Shown here piece after piece: positions 8,863-16,283 of a stretch of DNA of 64,000 nt. Source of the stretch: Paracoccus aminophilus JCM 7686 (GTDB lineage Bacteria > Pseudomonadota > Alphaproteobacteria > Rhodobacterales > Rhodobacteraceae); contig NC_022041.1 of assembly GCF_000444995.1 (NCBI RefSeq), positions 91,001 to 155,000 of the forward strand, given 5' to 3'. Position numbers and translations under genes: made by a program. Under the pieces are notes generated by a model that did no database searches, was not told where the DNA came from, and saw only the letters and a program-made list of their open reading frames with translations. Each line of letters begins with the position of its first letter. Position 1 is the first letter of the stretch.

Positions 8863-8916
8863 GGGGCATTGCATTCATGCCCCGAAGAGATTTCCGGCGG
8901 CGCGACCCGGCGCCGC
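8863..8916 (+). other. Two tandem intercistronic hairpins, mauF-mauB
   Basis: Hairpin 1: GGGGCAT (8863-8869) / ATGCCCC (8877-8883). Hairpin 2: GCGGCGC (8897-8903) / GCGCCGC (8910-8916). Neither is followed by a T run, so they look like mRNA processing, stability or attenuation elements rather than simple terminators. They sit between a membrane maturation gene and the abundantly needed large-subunit gene. Confidence 0.5.
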
Positions 8917-8948
8917 GGGCATCAGTATGCCATCATAGGGAGGAAACG

Positions 8949-10193
8949 ATGGCCACTCCACGCAATATTCTGCCCGCAGATCTGGCGCGCCTGCTGTGCG
9001 CAGGCCTGACCTGCTCGGTGCTCGCGCTTGGCACGGCTTATGCCGAGACCGCCGCGGCCCCTCAGACCGAAGGCCAAAAGCAGGCTGCCGAAGGCGCCGC
9101 GAAACTGGCCAAAGGCGAGGATGACGAGCCCCATATCGGCACGATGCCGAAGGCTGACGCGCACCGCGTTTATGTGAACGACCCGGCACACTTCGCCGCG
9201 ATCACCCAGCAGTTCATCATCGACGGCGCTTCGGGCAACGTGCTTGGCATGACCGACGGTGGTTTCCTGCCGAACCCGGTCATCTCGAATGACGGCACGG
9301 TTATCGCTCAGGTCAGCACCGTGTTCGAGCGCATCGCTCGTGGCAAGCGCACCGACTATGTCGAGGTCTTCGATACCGAGACCCTGCTGCCCTCCGCTGA
9401 CATCGAGCTGCCGAACACCCCGCGCTTCCTGATCGGCACCTATCCGCAGATGTCGACGCTGACGCCCGACAACAAGACCCTGCTTTTCTACCAATTCTCG
9501 CCCTCGCCGGCGGTGGGTCTGGTCGATCTGGCGAACAAGAAGTTCGACCGCATGATCGACGTGCCGGATTGCTACGAGATGTTCCCGACCGCGAATGACA
9601 CCTTCTACATGCACTGCCGTGACGGCAGCATGGCCAAGGTCGAATTCGGTGGCGCCGAACCCAAGATCAGCCATTCGGAAGTCTTCCACGGCGAAGACGA
9701 CCACCTGATCAACACGCCTGCCTATTCGATGAAGGCCAAAAAGATCCTGTGGCCGACCTATACCGGCAAGATCTACCCGGTCGATCTGTCGGGCGATCAA
9801 GCCAAGGTCGACAAAGCGATCGAAGCCTTCACCGAAGCCGAGCGCAAAGAGGGCTGGGCTCCGGGTGGCTGGCAGCCGATCGCCTTCCACCGCGTGAAAG
9901 ACCGCATCTATCTGCTGGCCGACAAGCGCGAAGAATGGACCCACAAGGATCCGAGCCGCTTCGTCTTCGTCATCGACGCCAAAACCGGCGAGCGCGTGAA
10001 GAAGATCGAGATGGGCCACGAGATCGACGCGATCAACGTCAGCCAGAATGCCGAAGGCACGCTGCTTTATGGTCTCTCGACCGGCGACCGCACGCTCTAC
10101 ATCTATGATGAAGAGACCGGCAAAGAAGTGCGCCACGTTGACCAGCTCGGCCGCGGCCCGCAGGTCATCACCGTCTCTGACATGGAGTCGTAA
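8949..10193 (+). CDS. mauB: Methylamine dehydrogenase heavy (alpha) chain
   Basis: A 414-residue periplasmic protein, the large subunit of the alpha2-beta2 enzyme that oxidises methylamine to formaldehyde and ammonia. The N-terminus (about 1-33) is a long export signal ending at Tyr-Ala-Glu; the mature part is a seven-bladed beta-propeller with typical segments such as '[19 protein letters not shown]' and '[13 protein letters not shown]'. ATG 8949 follows GGGAGGA at good spacing, and the length matches the P. denitrificans precursor of 417. Translation of mauE begins four bases after its stop. The large subunit carries no cofactor; the TTQ is in MauA. Confidence 0.97.
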   Translation: MATPRNILPADLARLLCAGLTCSVLALGTAYAETAAAPQTEGQKQAAEGAAKLAKGEDDEPHIGTMPKADAHRVYVNDPAHFAAITQQFIIDGASGNVLGMTDGGFLPNPVISNDGTVIAQVSTVFERIARGKRTDYVEVFDTETLLPSADIELPNTPRFLIGTYPQMSTLTPDNKTLLFYQFSPSPAVGLVDLANKKFDRMIDVPDCYEMFPTANDTFYMHCRDGSMAKVEFGGAEPKISHSEVFHGEDDHLINTPAYSMKAKKILWPTYTGKIYPVDLSGDQAKVDKAIEAFTEAERKEGWAPGGWQPIAFHRVKDRIYLLADKREEWTHKDPSRFVFVIDAKTGERVKKIEMGHEIDAINVSQNAEGTLLYGLSTGDRTLYIYDEETGKEVRHVDQLGRGPQVITVSDMES

Positions 10194-10196
10194 TCC

Positions 10197-10757
10197 ATGC
10201 AGGCGATTCTTCACGAACCACTGCTCACGATGGCACTGCGGGTCTTTCTCGCATTGCTCTTCGCGACAGCGGCTCTGTCGAAGCTGAGCCGCATCGAGGA
10301 GTTCTACGGCGTCGTGCGCAACTTCCGTCTTCTGCCCGATGGGCTGAGCCGTGTCGTTGCGTTCGTGCTGCCTGTTTTCGAGCTGGCAGTAGCCGTAGGG
10401 CTGGTCATCCGGCCGTTGGCGGTTCCCGCCGCTGCGGCCGCCGCTGCCCTGCTGATCGTCTTCGCTTTGGCGCTGGCGATCAACGTGGTCCGCGGACGGA
10501 CCTATATCGACTGCGGTTGCTTCCGTCAGGGCCTGAAGCAACCCGTGAGCTGGCTGCTGGTCGGGCGCAATATCGTGCTCACCGCTCTGGCTCTGGCCGT
10601 CGCCTATCTTCTGCCGTCCGTTCCGGCGGCCGGTCTGGCGGATGGCTTTGTCGGGCTGATGGCAGGCGTGCTTGCCATGGTGCTCTACTTCAGCGCTTCG
10701 CTGCTTGGCGGTCTTGCCGCCGCGCAATCATCCACTCATTCCGCGAAAGGACGCTGA
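10197..10757 (+). CDS. mauE: Methylamine utilization protein MauE
   Basis: A 186-residue inner-membrane protein with about five hydrophobic helices, DoxX/MauE-like fold. In Paracoccus MauE and MauD are required for folding and disulphide formation of the MADH small subunit. Conserved cysteines lie in 'TYIDCGCFRQGLKQPVSW' (Cys103 and Cys105 region), a plausible thiol relay to MauD. ATG 10197 lies directly after the mauB stop and mauD begins one base after its own stop, so it is tightly coupled in the operon. Confidence 0.93.
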   Translation: MQAILHEPLLTMALRVFLALLFATAALSKLSRIEEFYGVVRNFRLLPDGLSRVVAFVLPVFELAVAVGLVIRPLAVPAAAAAAALLIVFALALAINVVRGRTYIDCGCFRQGLKQPVSWLLVGRNIVLTALALAVAYLLPSVPAAGLADGFVGLMAGVLAMVLYFSASLLGGLAAAQSSTHSAKGR

Positions 10758-10758
10758 C

Positions 10759-11358
10759 ATGACTTTCCTGGTTGCCTCAAACATTCTTCTCTGGCTCGCC
10801 TTCCTGGGAGTGACGCTTGTCCTTCTTGGCGTGGTGCGTCAGGTCGGGCTGCTGCACGAGCGTTCCTCGCCGATGGGCGCGATGATCACCGATCACGGCC
10901 CCGATATGGGCGACAAGGCTCCTGAGTTCGAGCTGCCCGATTACTTCGGCCGGAGCGTCAAGATCGGTGGCCCCGCCGCCGATGGTCGTCAGACCCTGAT
11001 CATGTTCACGGCGCCGACCTGCCCGGTCTGCGACAAGCTTTTCCCGATCATCAAGTCGATCGCGAAAGCCGAGAAAATCTCGGTCATCATGATCTCGGAC
11101 GGCGCGCAGGATGAGCACAAGCGCTTCCTCGACAAGCATGAACTCGGCCAGATCCGCTATGTCGTTTCGGCTGAAGCCGGGATGGCCTTCCAGGTCGGCA
11201 AGATCCCTTATGGCGTCCTCATCGACTCGGATGGCGTCATCAAGGCGAAGGGCCTGACCAACACGCGTGAGCATCTGGAAAGCCTGCTCGAAGCCGACAA
11301 ATCCGGTTTCGCCTCGCTGCAGCAATTCATGTCGAGCCGCAAGAAACAGGCGGCCTGA
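10759..11358 (+). CDS. mauD: Methylamine dehydrogenase accessory thiol-disulphide protein MauD
   Basis: A 199-residue thioredoxin-fold protein anchored by one N-terminal membrane helix (about 8-28) with the catalytic domain in the periplasm. The active-site motif is CPVC at 88-91 in 'APTCPVCDK'; the cis-Pro region 'GKIPYGVLID' is near 150. It probably forms or isomerises the six disulphides of MauA. ATG 10759 is taken because it starts at the membrane anchor and is preceded by GAAAGGA; the longer frame upstream overlaps mauE. Confidence 0.95.
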   Translation: MTFLVASNILLWLAFLGVTLVLLGVVRQVGLLHERSSPMGAMITDHGPDMGDKAPEFELPDYFGRSVKIGGPAADGRQTLIMFTAPTCPVCDKLFPIIKSIAKAEKISVIMISDGAQDEHKRFLDKHELGQIRYVVSAEAGMAFQVGKIPYGVLIDSDGVIKAKGLTNTREHLESLLEADKSGFASLQQFMSSRKKQAA

Positions 11359-11403
11359 GCTGGCCGCTACCCGTTACAACCCCGAGCAGAGGGAGGATAA
11401 TCG

Positions 11404-11979
11404 ATGCTGGGGAATTTCAAATTCGACGATATGGTCGAGAAACTGTCGCGCCGCGTTGCTGGTCGCACCAGCCGCCGCAGCGTGATCGGCAAGATCGGAA
11501 CCGCAGTCGCTGGTGTGGCCATTGTGCCGCTGCTGCCGGTTGACCGCCGTGGCCGCGTCAGCCGCGCTGCCGCCGAAGGCGCAACCCATGCGCCCGGCCC
11601 GCGTGAGGCCCGTGGCAAATGGGAGCCGCAGGACCATGACGTTCAGTCGTGCAACTACTGGCGCCACTGCTCGATCGACGGCAACATCTGCGACTGCTCC
11701 GGCGGCTCGCTGACCACCTGTCCTCCGGGCACCAAGCTTGCGACCGCGTCGTGGGTGGCCAGCTGCTACAACCCGACCGATGGCCAAAGCTACCTGATCG
11801 CCTATCGCGACTGCTGCGGTGCGAACGTGTCGGGCCGCTGCCCCTGCCTCAACACCGAGGGCGAGCTGCCGGTCTACCGTCCGGAGTTCGGCAACGACAT
11901 CATCTGGTGCTTCGGCGCAGAAGATGACGCGATGACCTATCACTGCACGATCTCGCCGATCGTCGGCAAAGCCAGCTGA
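11404..11979 (+). CDS. mauA: Methylamine dehydrogenase light (beta) chain, TTQ-bearing
   Basis: A 191-residue precursor of the catalytic subunit. The long leader has a twin-arginine motif (SRRSVIGK, residues 23-30), consistent with Tat export. Offset to mature P. denitrificans numbering is 60. The tryptophans that become tryptophan tryptophylquinone are Trp117 (mature 57) and Trp168 (mature 108); the catalytic and maturation residues Asp92 (32), Asp136 (76), Tyr179 (119) and Thr182 (122) are all present. Cysteine-rich mature part fits the six disulphides of the family. GAGGGAGG lies before ATG 11404. A strong hairpin follows its stop. MauG finishes the TTQ from the mono-hydroxylated precursor. 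Confidence 0.98.
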   Translation: MLGNFKFDDMVEKLSRRVAGRTSRRSVIGKIGTAVAGVAIVPLLPVDRRGRVSRAAAEGATHAPGPREARGKWEPQDHDVQSCNYWRHCSIDGNICDCSGGSLTTCPPGTKLATASWVASCYNPTDGQSYLIAYRDCCGANVSGRCPCLNTEGELPVYRPEFGNDIIWCFGAEDDAMTYHCTISPIVGKAS

Positions 11980-11987
11980 TGAGCGAC

Positions 11988-12019
11988 GCCGGATGCGGGG
12001 CCATGCCCCTGCATCCGGC
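11988..12019 (+). other. Strong intercistronic hairpin mauA-mauC
   Basis: GCCGGATGC (11988-11996) plus GGGGC (11997-12001) pair with GCCCC (12005-12009) and GCATCCGGC (12011-12019); one bulged T, three-base loop. Fourteen base pairs with no T run after it. It begins nine bases after the mauA stop, a position suited to protecting mauA mRNA or reducing read-through to amicyanin. Confidence 0.7.
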
Positions 12020-12047
12020 ACGCCTCACATTTCCCAAGGAGAAAGAC

Positions 12048-12446
12048 ATGATTTCTGGGATGAAAACCCGGTCGCTTCTGGCCGCTCTCGCCCTGGCAAC
12101 GCTCGGCGCAACCGGCGCGTTTGCTGAAGACAAAGTCACCGTTCCCTCGCACGACGCCGTCGCCGCTGCTGAAGCGCCGAAAGATGCCGTGGTCGTGAAC
12201 ATCGCCAAGATGAAATACGAAACCCCTGAGATCAAGATCAAGCCGGGTCAAACCGTCGTCTGGATCAACCAGGAAGCCATGCCCCATAACGTCGAGTTTC
12301 AGGCTGGTGTGACCGGTGAAGCGGCGCTGAAAGGCCCGATGCTCAAGAAGGAACAGGCCTATTCGGTCACCTTCAACGAAGCTGGGGAATTCCCCTACCA
12401 CTGCACGCCGCACCCGTTCATGCGCGGCAAGGTCATCGTCGAGTGA
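12048..12446 (+). CDS. mauC: Amicyanin (type 1 copper protein)
   Basis: A 132-residue precursor of the periplasmic electron acceptor of methylamine dehydrogenase, which passes electrons to c-type cytochromes. A signal peptide of about 26 residues ends in Phe-Ala. The type 1 copper ligands are His80, Cys119, His122 and Met125 of the precursor, in 'MPHNVEF' and 'YHCTPHPFM', with the same spacing as P. denitrificans amicyanin. ATG 12048 follows AAGGAG with seven bases spacing; the open frame upstream crosses the hairpin and is not coding. Confidence 0.97.
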   Translation: MISGMKTRSLLAALALATLGATGAFAEDKVTVPSHDAVAAAEAPKDAVVVNIAKMKYETPEIKIKPGQTVVWINQEAMPHNVEFQAGVTGEAALKGPMLKKEQAYSVTFNEAGEFPYHCTPHPFMRGKVIVE

Positions 12447-12469
12447 CCTGCAACTGAAAGGAGCCGGCC

Positions 12470-13402
12470 ATGTGGATCCCCTATGACATCCGCGCCTCGC
12501 TGAAGGCGGAAAGCGACCCTGCGTCGATCCGCATGTCGCGCGCCGACGAGAGCCAGAGGGATTTTCTGGTTGGCTTCTTCCTGCGCAACCCGGTGACCCA
12601 AGCCTGGGAGCTCGACATTGTCGCGAGCGCCGCAGGTCAGGAGCTCGCGACCCTCGCGACCCCGCCGGGCATGCGCATCAGTTTTCACGGCAATGATGCG
12701 GGCAAGCTGAGCGAGGTCATCTATCGCCTGCCCGCAATCTCGGCTCAGGATGCGCTGCATCGGGCCCATGATGATTTCCAGCGCCGCGTGCTGCGCTATA
12801 TGGCCGAAATCGGTCGCGGCATGGCGATTGCCGGCTGGCGGATTGCCGATACCGGCCATTCGGCGCGCTGGCGCTGCACGCCGTTCCGGCCCTCGGCGAT
12901 GAATCTCGATTTCGACCGTCTGGCCCCGATCGCCAGCGATCTCGCGCCCTATGTCGAGCTGTTCCAGCGCGCGCGCAATGCGCCGGACGCGGCCAGCCGC
13001 CTGCTTGCCGCTTATGCGCTGATCCATGCGGCCCTCGGCGGCGCGCCTGCGCTGGCGGGTGCGGGCCAAAGCGATTTCGCGGTGACGCAAGAAATGCTGA
13101 TCCATGCCGGAGCGATGGAGTTCTCGGACCGGCTTTTGGGCCGTTCGCTCGCCGATCTGGCCGAGGTGCTGCGCCCCGAGCAGCAGCGTCTGGCCGCGCC
13201 CGAGGGCGTTCTGGCGGCGCTCTCGGACAGTCTGGCCGCGCAGCAGCGGCTGGCGCAGCTCGCCAATCTGGCCGATCTGGTCGCCCATCGTCTCATTCAG
13301 GCCGAGCTGCGTCAGCGCGCTCAGCCCACGACGGCGCGGCCGCTTCTGGCCGCTCAAGCCGATGGCACGCCTGCCCATGCCTCCGGAGTGCAGCCATGTT
13401 GA
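12470..13402 (+). CDS. mauJ: Methylamine utilization protein MauJ
   Basis: A 310-residue protein without a signal peptide or membrane helices, so probably cytoplasmic. MauJ is a conserved member of mau clusters but is not essential for growth on methylamine in Paracoccus and its role is unknown. Assigned by position between mauC and mauG and by its length. Ala- and Leu-rich helical text fills the second half. AAAGGAG lies seven bases before ATG 12470. It overlaps the mauG start by seven bases. Confidence 0.87.
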   Translation: MWIPYDIRASLKAESDPASIRMSRADESQRDFLVGFFLRNPVTQAWELDIVASAAGQELATLATPPGMRISFHGNDAGKLSEVIYRLPAISAQDALHRAHDDFQRRVLRYMAEIGRGMAIAGWRIADTGHSARWRCTPFRPSAMNLDFDRLAPIASDLAPYVELFQRARNAPDAASRLLAAYALIHAALGGAPALAGAGQSDFAVTQEMLIHAGAMEFSDRLLGRSLADLAEVLRPEQQRLAAPEGVLAALSDSLAAQQRLAQLANLADLVAHRLIQAELRQRAQPTTARPLLAAQADGTPAHASGVQPC

Positions 13403-14622
13403 CGCGCCGCACCCTTGCCTGTGTCGCGGCCGCCGGTGTTTTGGCGGCCTCCGTCGTCGCGGGGCTTGCCTCGAGCGAGAAAAGCGAAGCGCCCGCCGCC
13501 GCCGATCAGCAGGCGATGCTGGCAGCCCTTGGCTCGCAGCTTTTCTTTGACCCGGCTTTGTCCAAGAACGGCACGCAATCCTGCTCGACCTGCCACGACC
13601 CCGATCATGCTTTCGTCGATCCGCGCGAAAGCGTGGCCGGAACCTCGGTCTCGCTTGGCGATGACGGGGAATCGCTTGGTGATCGCAACACGCCGACGCT
13701 TGGCTATGTCTCGCGCGCACCCTCGTTCCACCTCGCCGACAGCGGTGAATACAAGGGCGGCCAGTTCTGGGACGGGCGCGCCGATGATCTGACCGCGCAG
13801 GCCGGTCAGCCGATGCTGAACCCGGTCGAGATGGGGATGCCCGACAAGGCCGCTGTGGTCGAGCGGCTGCGCCAGAACGTCGCCTATGTCGAAAGCTTTG
13901 ACCGGATCTATGGCCCGAATGCGCTTGGCGATGTCGAGCAGGCGTTCAATCACGCCGCCGCAGCACTTGCCGCCTATCAAAGCACGCCGGAATTCTCGCC
14001 CTTCGATTCGCGCTTCGACCGCTATCTGCGCGGCGAAGAGAAGCTGACCAAGCAGGAAGAATTCGGCTATACCGTCTATCTGACCTGGAACTGCCGCCTG
14101 TGCCACCAGATCCGCACGCAGGGCGTCGAGACCCATGAGACCTTCACCAATTCCGAATACCGCAACATCGGCATTCCGGTGAACCACGAGGTCCGCGCGC
14201 TGAACGGCAAGGGTGACGGCTTTGTCGATCCCGGCCTTGCCGGACATCCCGGGCTCGATGACCCTTCACAAAAGGGTAAATTCAAGGTGCCGACCCTGCG
14301 AAATGTCGCCGTGAGCGGGCCTTATATGCATAATGGGGTTTTCAAGGATCTGCGCACGGCGGTGGTGTTTTACAACAAATACACCACCAACAATCCGAAA
14401 TGGCAGATCAACCCGGAAACCGGCGAGGCTTGGGGCGACCCCGAGGTTCCCGAGAATCTGGCGATGAAAGAGCTGCGGTCGGGGCTGACGGTCAGCGATG
14501 AACGGGTCGATGCGTTGGTCGCCTTCCTCGAGACGCTGACGGACAAGCGCTATGAGCCACTGCTCGCCGAGCAGAAGGCCGAGCGCGAAGCGGCACGGCT
14601 GCGCGTGGAGGCAGCGAACTGA
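13396..14622 (+). CDS. mauG: Diheme enzyme MauG (TTQ biosynthesis)
   Basis: A 408-residue periplasmic diheme c-type protein related to bacterial cytochrome c peroxidases. It completes cross-linking and oxidation of the two MauA tryptophans through a bis-Fe(IV) state. Signal peptide about 1-25. Heme sites are CSTCH at 63-67 and CRLCH at 233-237. With an offset of 32 from the mature P. denitrificans numbering, the unusual axial ligand Tyr294 is Tyr326, and the electron-relay and structural residues Trp93, Trp199 and Glu113 are Trp125, Trp231 and Glu145. All present, so the enzyme should be active. Starts inside the end of mauJ, suggesting coupled translation. Confidence 0.97.
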   Translation: MLTRRTLACVAAAGVLAASVVAGLASSEKSEAPAAADQQAMLAALGSQLFFDPALSKNGTQSCSTCHDPDHAFVDPRESVAGTSVSLGDDGESLGDRNTPTLGYVSRAPSFHLADSGEYKGGQFWDGRADDLTAQAGQPMLNPVEMGMPDKAAVVERLRQNVAYVESFDRIYGPNALGDVEQAFNHAAAALAAYQSTPEFSPFDSRFDRYLRGEEKLTKQEEFGYTVYLTWNCRLCHQIRTQGVETHETFTNSEYRNIGIPVNHEVRALNGKGDGFVDPGLAGHPGLDDPSQKGKFKVPTLRNVAVSGPYMHNGVFKDLRTAVVFYNKYTTNNPKWQINPETGEAWGDPEVPENLAMKELRSGLTVSDERVDALVAFLETLTDKRYEPLLAEQKAEREAARLRVEAAN

Positions 14623-14658
14623 GCGACCGCCTCGGTGCGGTCCGGCAGGAGAACGGAA

Positions 14659-15324
14659 ATGGCACCCAGCAAACGCAAGGTCACCCGCCGTCAGGCTCTT
14701 ACCGAAACCGCGAAAGCTGCGGGGGTCGCCTGTCTGGGTGGCTTCTCGCTGGCGGCCTTCATCAAATCCGCCGATCCGGTCGATGCGCGCGCTCTGCGCC
14801 CGCCGGGAGCCTTGTCCGAGGCGGCGTTTCAGGTGGCCTGCGTCCATTGCGGCCTTTGCGTCGAGGCCTGCCCCTATGGCACGCTTTCGCTCGCCGAATG
14901 GGGCGAGGGCGCGCCTTTGGGCACACCGTTTTTCACCGCGCGGGAAACGCCTTGCTATATGTGCAAGGACATTCCCTGTGCGAAGGCCTGCCCGACCGGG
15001 GCGCTTGACCGCGATCTGCCCTCGATCAGGGACGCCAATATGGGCGTGGCCGTGCTCGTCGGCCATGAGACCTGCCTGAACTACAAGGGGCTGAACTGCT
15101 CGATCTGCGTGCGCGTCTGTCCTATCCGGGGCGAGGCGATTTCGCTTGAGGATCAAGAGATCAACGGGCGTAAGCTCAAGATCCCGGTCGTGCATTCCGA
15201 CAAATGCACCGGCTGCGGCACCTGCGAAAAGCAATGCGTGCTGGGCCATGCCGCGATCCGCGTCCTGCCGCGCGATCTGGGTCTGGGTGGCAAGGGTCGC
15301 AACCGCGCCGGGAGAAACTTCTGA
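14659..15324 (+). CDS. mauM: Ferredoxin-type protein MauM (NapG-like)
   Basis: A 221-residue iron-sulphur protein of the NapG/MauM family. N-terminal twin-arginine-like sequence (TRRQALTETAKAAG, 9-22) and hydrophobic segment suggest Tat export. Four cysteine groups fit four [4Fe-4S] clusters: Cys61/64/67/71, Cys99/102/107/111, Cys139/147/150/154 and Cys183/186/189/193. AGGAG is seven bases before ATG 14659. Its TGA overlaps the mauN ATG by one base. Dispensable for methylamine growth in P. denitrificans; probably an electron-transfer accessory with MauN. Confidence 0.94.
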   Translation: MAPSKRKVTRRQALTETAKAAGVACLGGFSLAAFIKSADPVDARALRPPGALSEAAFQVACVHCGLCVEACPYGTLSLAEWGEGAPLGTPFFTARETPCYMCKDIPCAKACPTGALDRDLPSIRDANMGVAVLVGHETCLNYKGLNCSICVRVCPIRGEAISLEDQEINGRKLKIPVVHSDKCTGCGTCEKQCVLGHAAIRVLPRDLGLGGKGRNRAGRNF

Positions 15325-16181
15325 TGCTGCGCTGGTGGATCTCTGACAGCCGTCGGCTGGGGGTCGAGGCGCATGGCGTGACGCGGGCCCATAAGTGGTG
15401 GTTCCTGCGGCGCATGACACAAATCTTTGTGTTGGCGATCTTCATGACCGGGCCGCTTCTCGGCTTTTGGATCGCACGCGGCAACTTCGCCTCCAGTCAG
15501 TTGCTCGGGTTGGTCGATCTGAGCGATCCCTATATTTTCCTGCAATCGCTGGTCGGGCGGCATTGGCCGATCCTGCCCGCGATCACCGGCGCGCTGTTGA
15601 TCGCCGCGATCTATATTCTGGTCGGCGGGCGCGCCTATTGCGGCTGGGTCTGCCCGGTCAATGTCGTGACCGATGCCGCCTATTGGATGCGCGAAAAGAC
15701 CGGACTGACGCGGGACCGCAAACTCGACAAGCGCACGCGACTGTTCATTCTGGCGGGCACGCTGATCGCCTCGGCGCTGACCGGCACGATCGCCTGGGAG
15801 TTCCTGAACCCGGTCAGCCTGTTGCAGCGCGCTTTCATCACCGGGATCGGCATCGGCTGGGTCATCATCCTTGCGGTGTTTCTGCTCGATCTCTTCGTGG
15901 CGCGGCGGGCCTGGTGCAGCCATCTTTGTCCGGTCGGCGCCTTTTACGGCCTGCTCGGGCGGGTCAGCCTTGTCCGGGTCTCGGCCCGCGACCGCGAGGC
16001 CTGTACCGATTGCGGCGCCTGTTTCAACATCTGCCCCGAGCCCCATGTCATCGTCCCCGCGCTGAAAGGCAGCGGAGACGACACCCGCCTGATCCTGCAT
16101 GGCGATTGCCAGAATTGCGGCGGCTGCATTGATTCCTGCCCGGTCGATGTGTTCCGCATGACCACGCGGGTGCGCCCCTGA
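15324..16181 (+). CDS. mauN: Ferredoxin-type membrane protein MauN (NapH-like)
   Basis: A 285-residue inner-membrane protein of the NapH/MauN family: about four transmembrane helices, cytoplasmic CxxxCP motifs (GRAYCGWVCPVN and a second one, 'RAWCSHLCPVG'), and two C-terminal [4Fe-4S] motifs (CTDCGACFNICP and CQNCGGCIDSCP). ATG 15324 shares its A with the mauM stop. Last gene of the mau operon; I see no clear terminator before the following Pho box. It may link quinol to MauM, by analogy with NapGH. Confidence 0.93.
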   Translation: MLRWWISDSRRLGVEAHGVTRAHKWWFLRRMTQIFVLAIFMTGPLLGFWIARGNFASSQLLGLVDLSDPYIFLQSLVGRHWPILPAITGALLIAAIYILVGGRAYCGWVCPVNVVTDAAYWMREKTGLTRDRKLDKRTRLFILAGTLIASALTGTIAWEFLNPVSLLQRAFITGIGIGWVIILAVFLLDLFVARRAWCSHLCPVGAFYGLLGRVSLVRVSARDREACTDCGACFNICPEPHVIVPALKGSGDDTRLILHGDCQNCGGCIDSCPVDVFRMTTRVRP

Positions 16182-16197
16182 ACCGATCAATTTCGAT

Positions 16198-16215
16198 CTG
16201 TCATCTGCTTGTCAT
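16198..16215 (+). promoter_or_regulatory. Pho box upstream of the Na/Pi cotransporter
   Basis: CTGTCAT-CTGC-TTGTCAT: two seven-base direct repeats with a four-base spacer, differing from the ideal PhoB site by one base in the second repeat. It ends 68 bases before the start of a phosphate-type transporter, which is the expected arrangement for phosphate-starvation control. Confidence 0.72.
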
Positions 16216-16283
16216 TGTCGCCGAGGCTGCGCACTATCGCGAGTCTGGCGCGGGATGCTGCGCCGTGACACAGGTATCGCGCT

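Noticed and set aside
8922..10727. Long minus-strand frame opposite mauB and mauE
   Set aside because: Antisense shadow of well-recognised genes.
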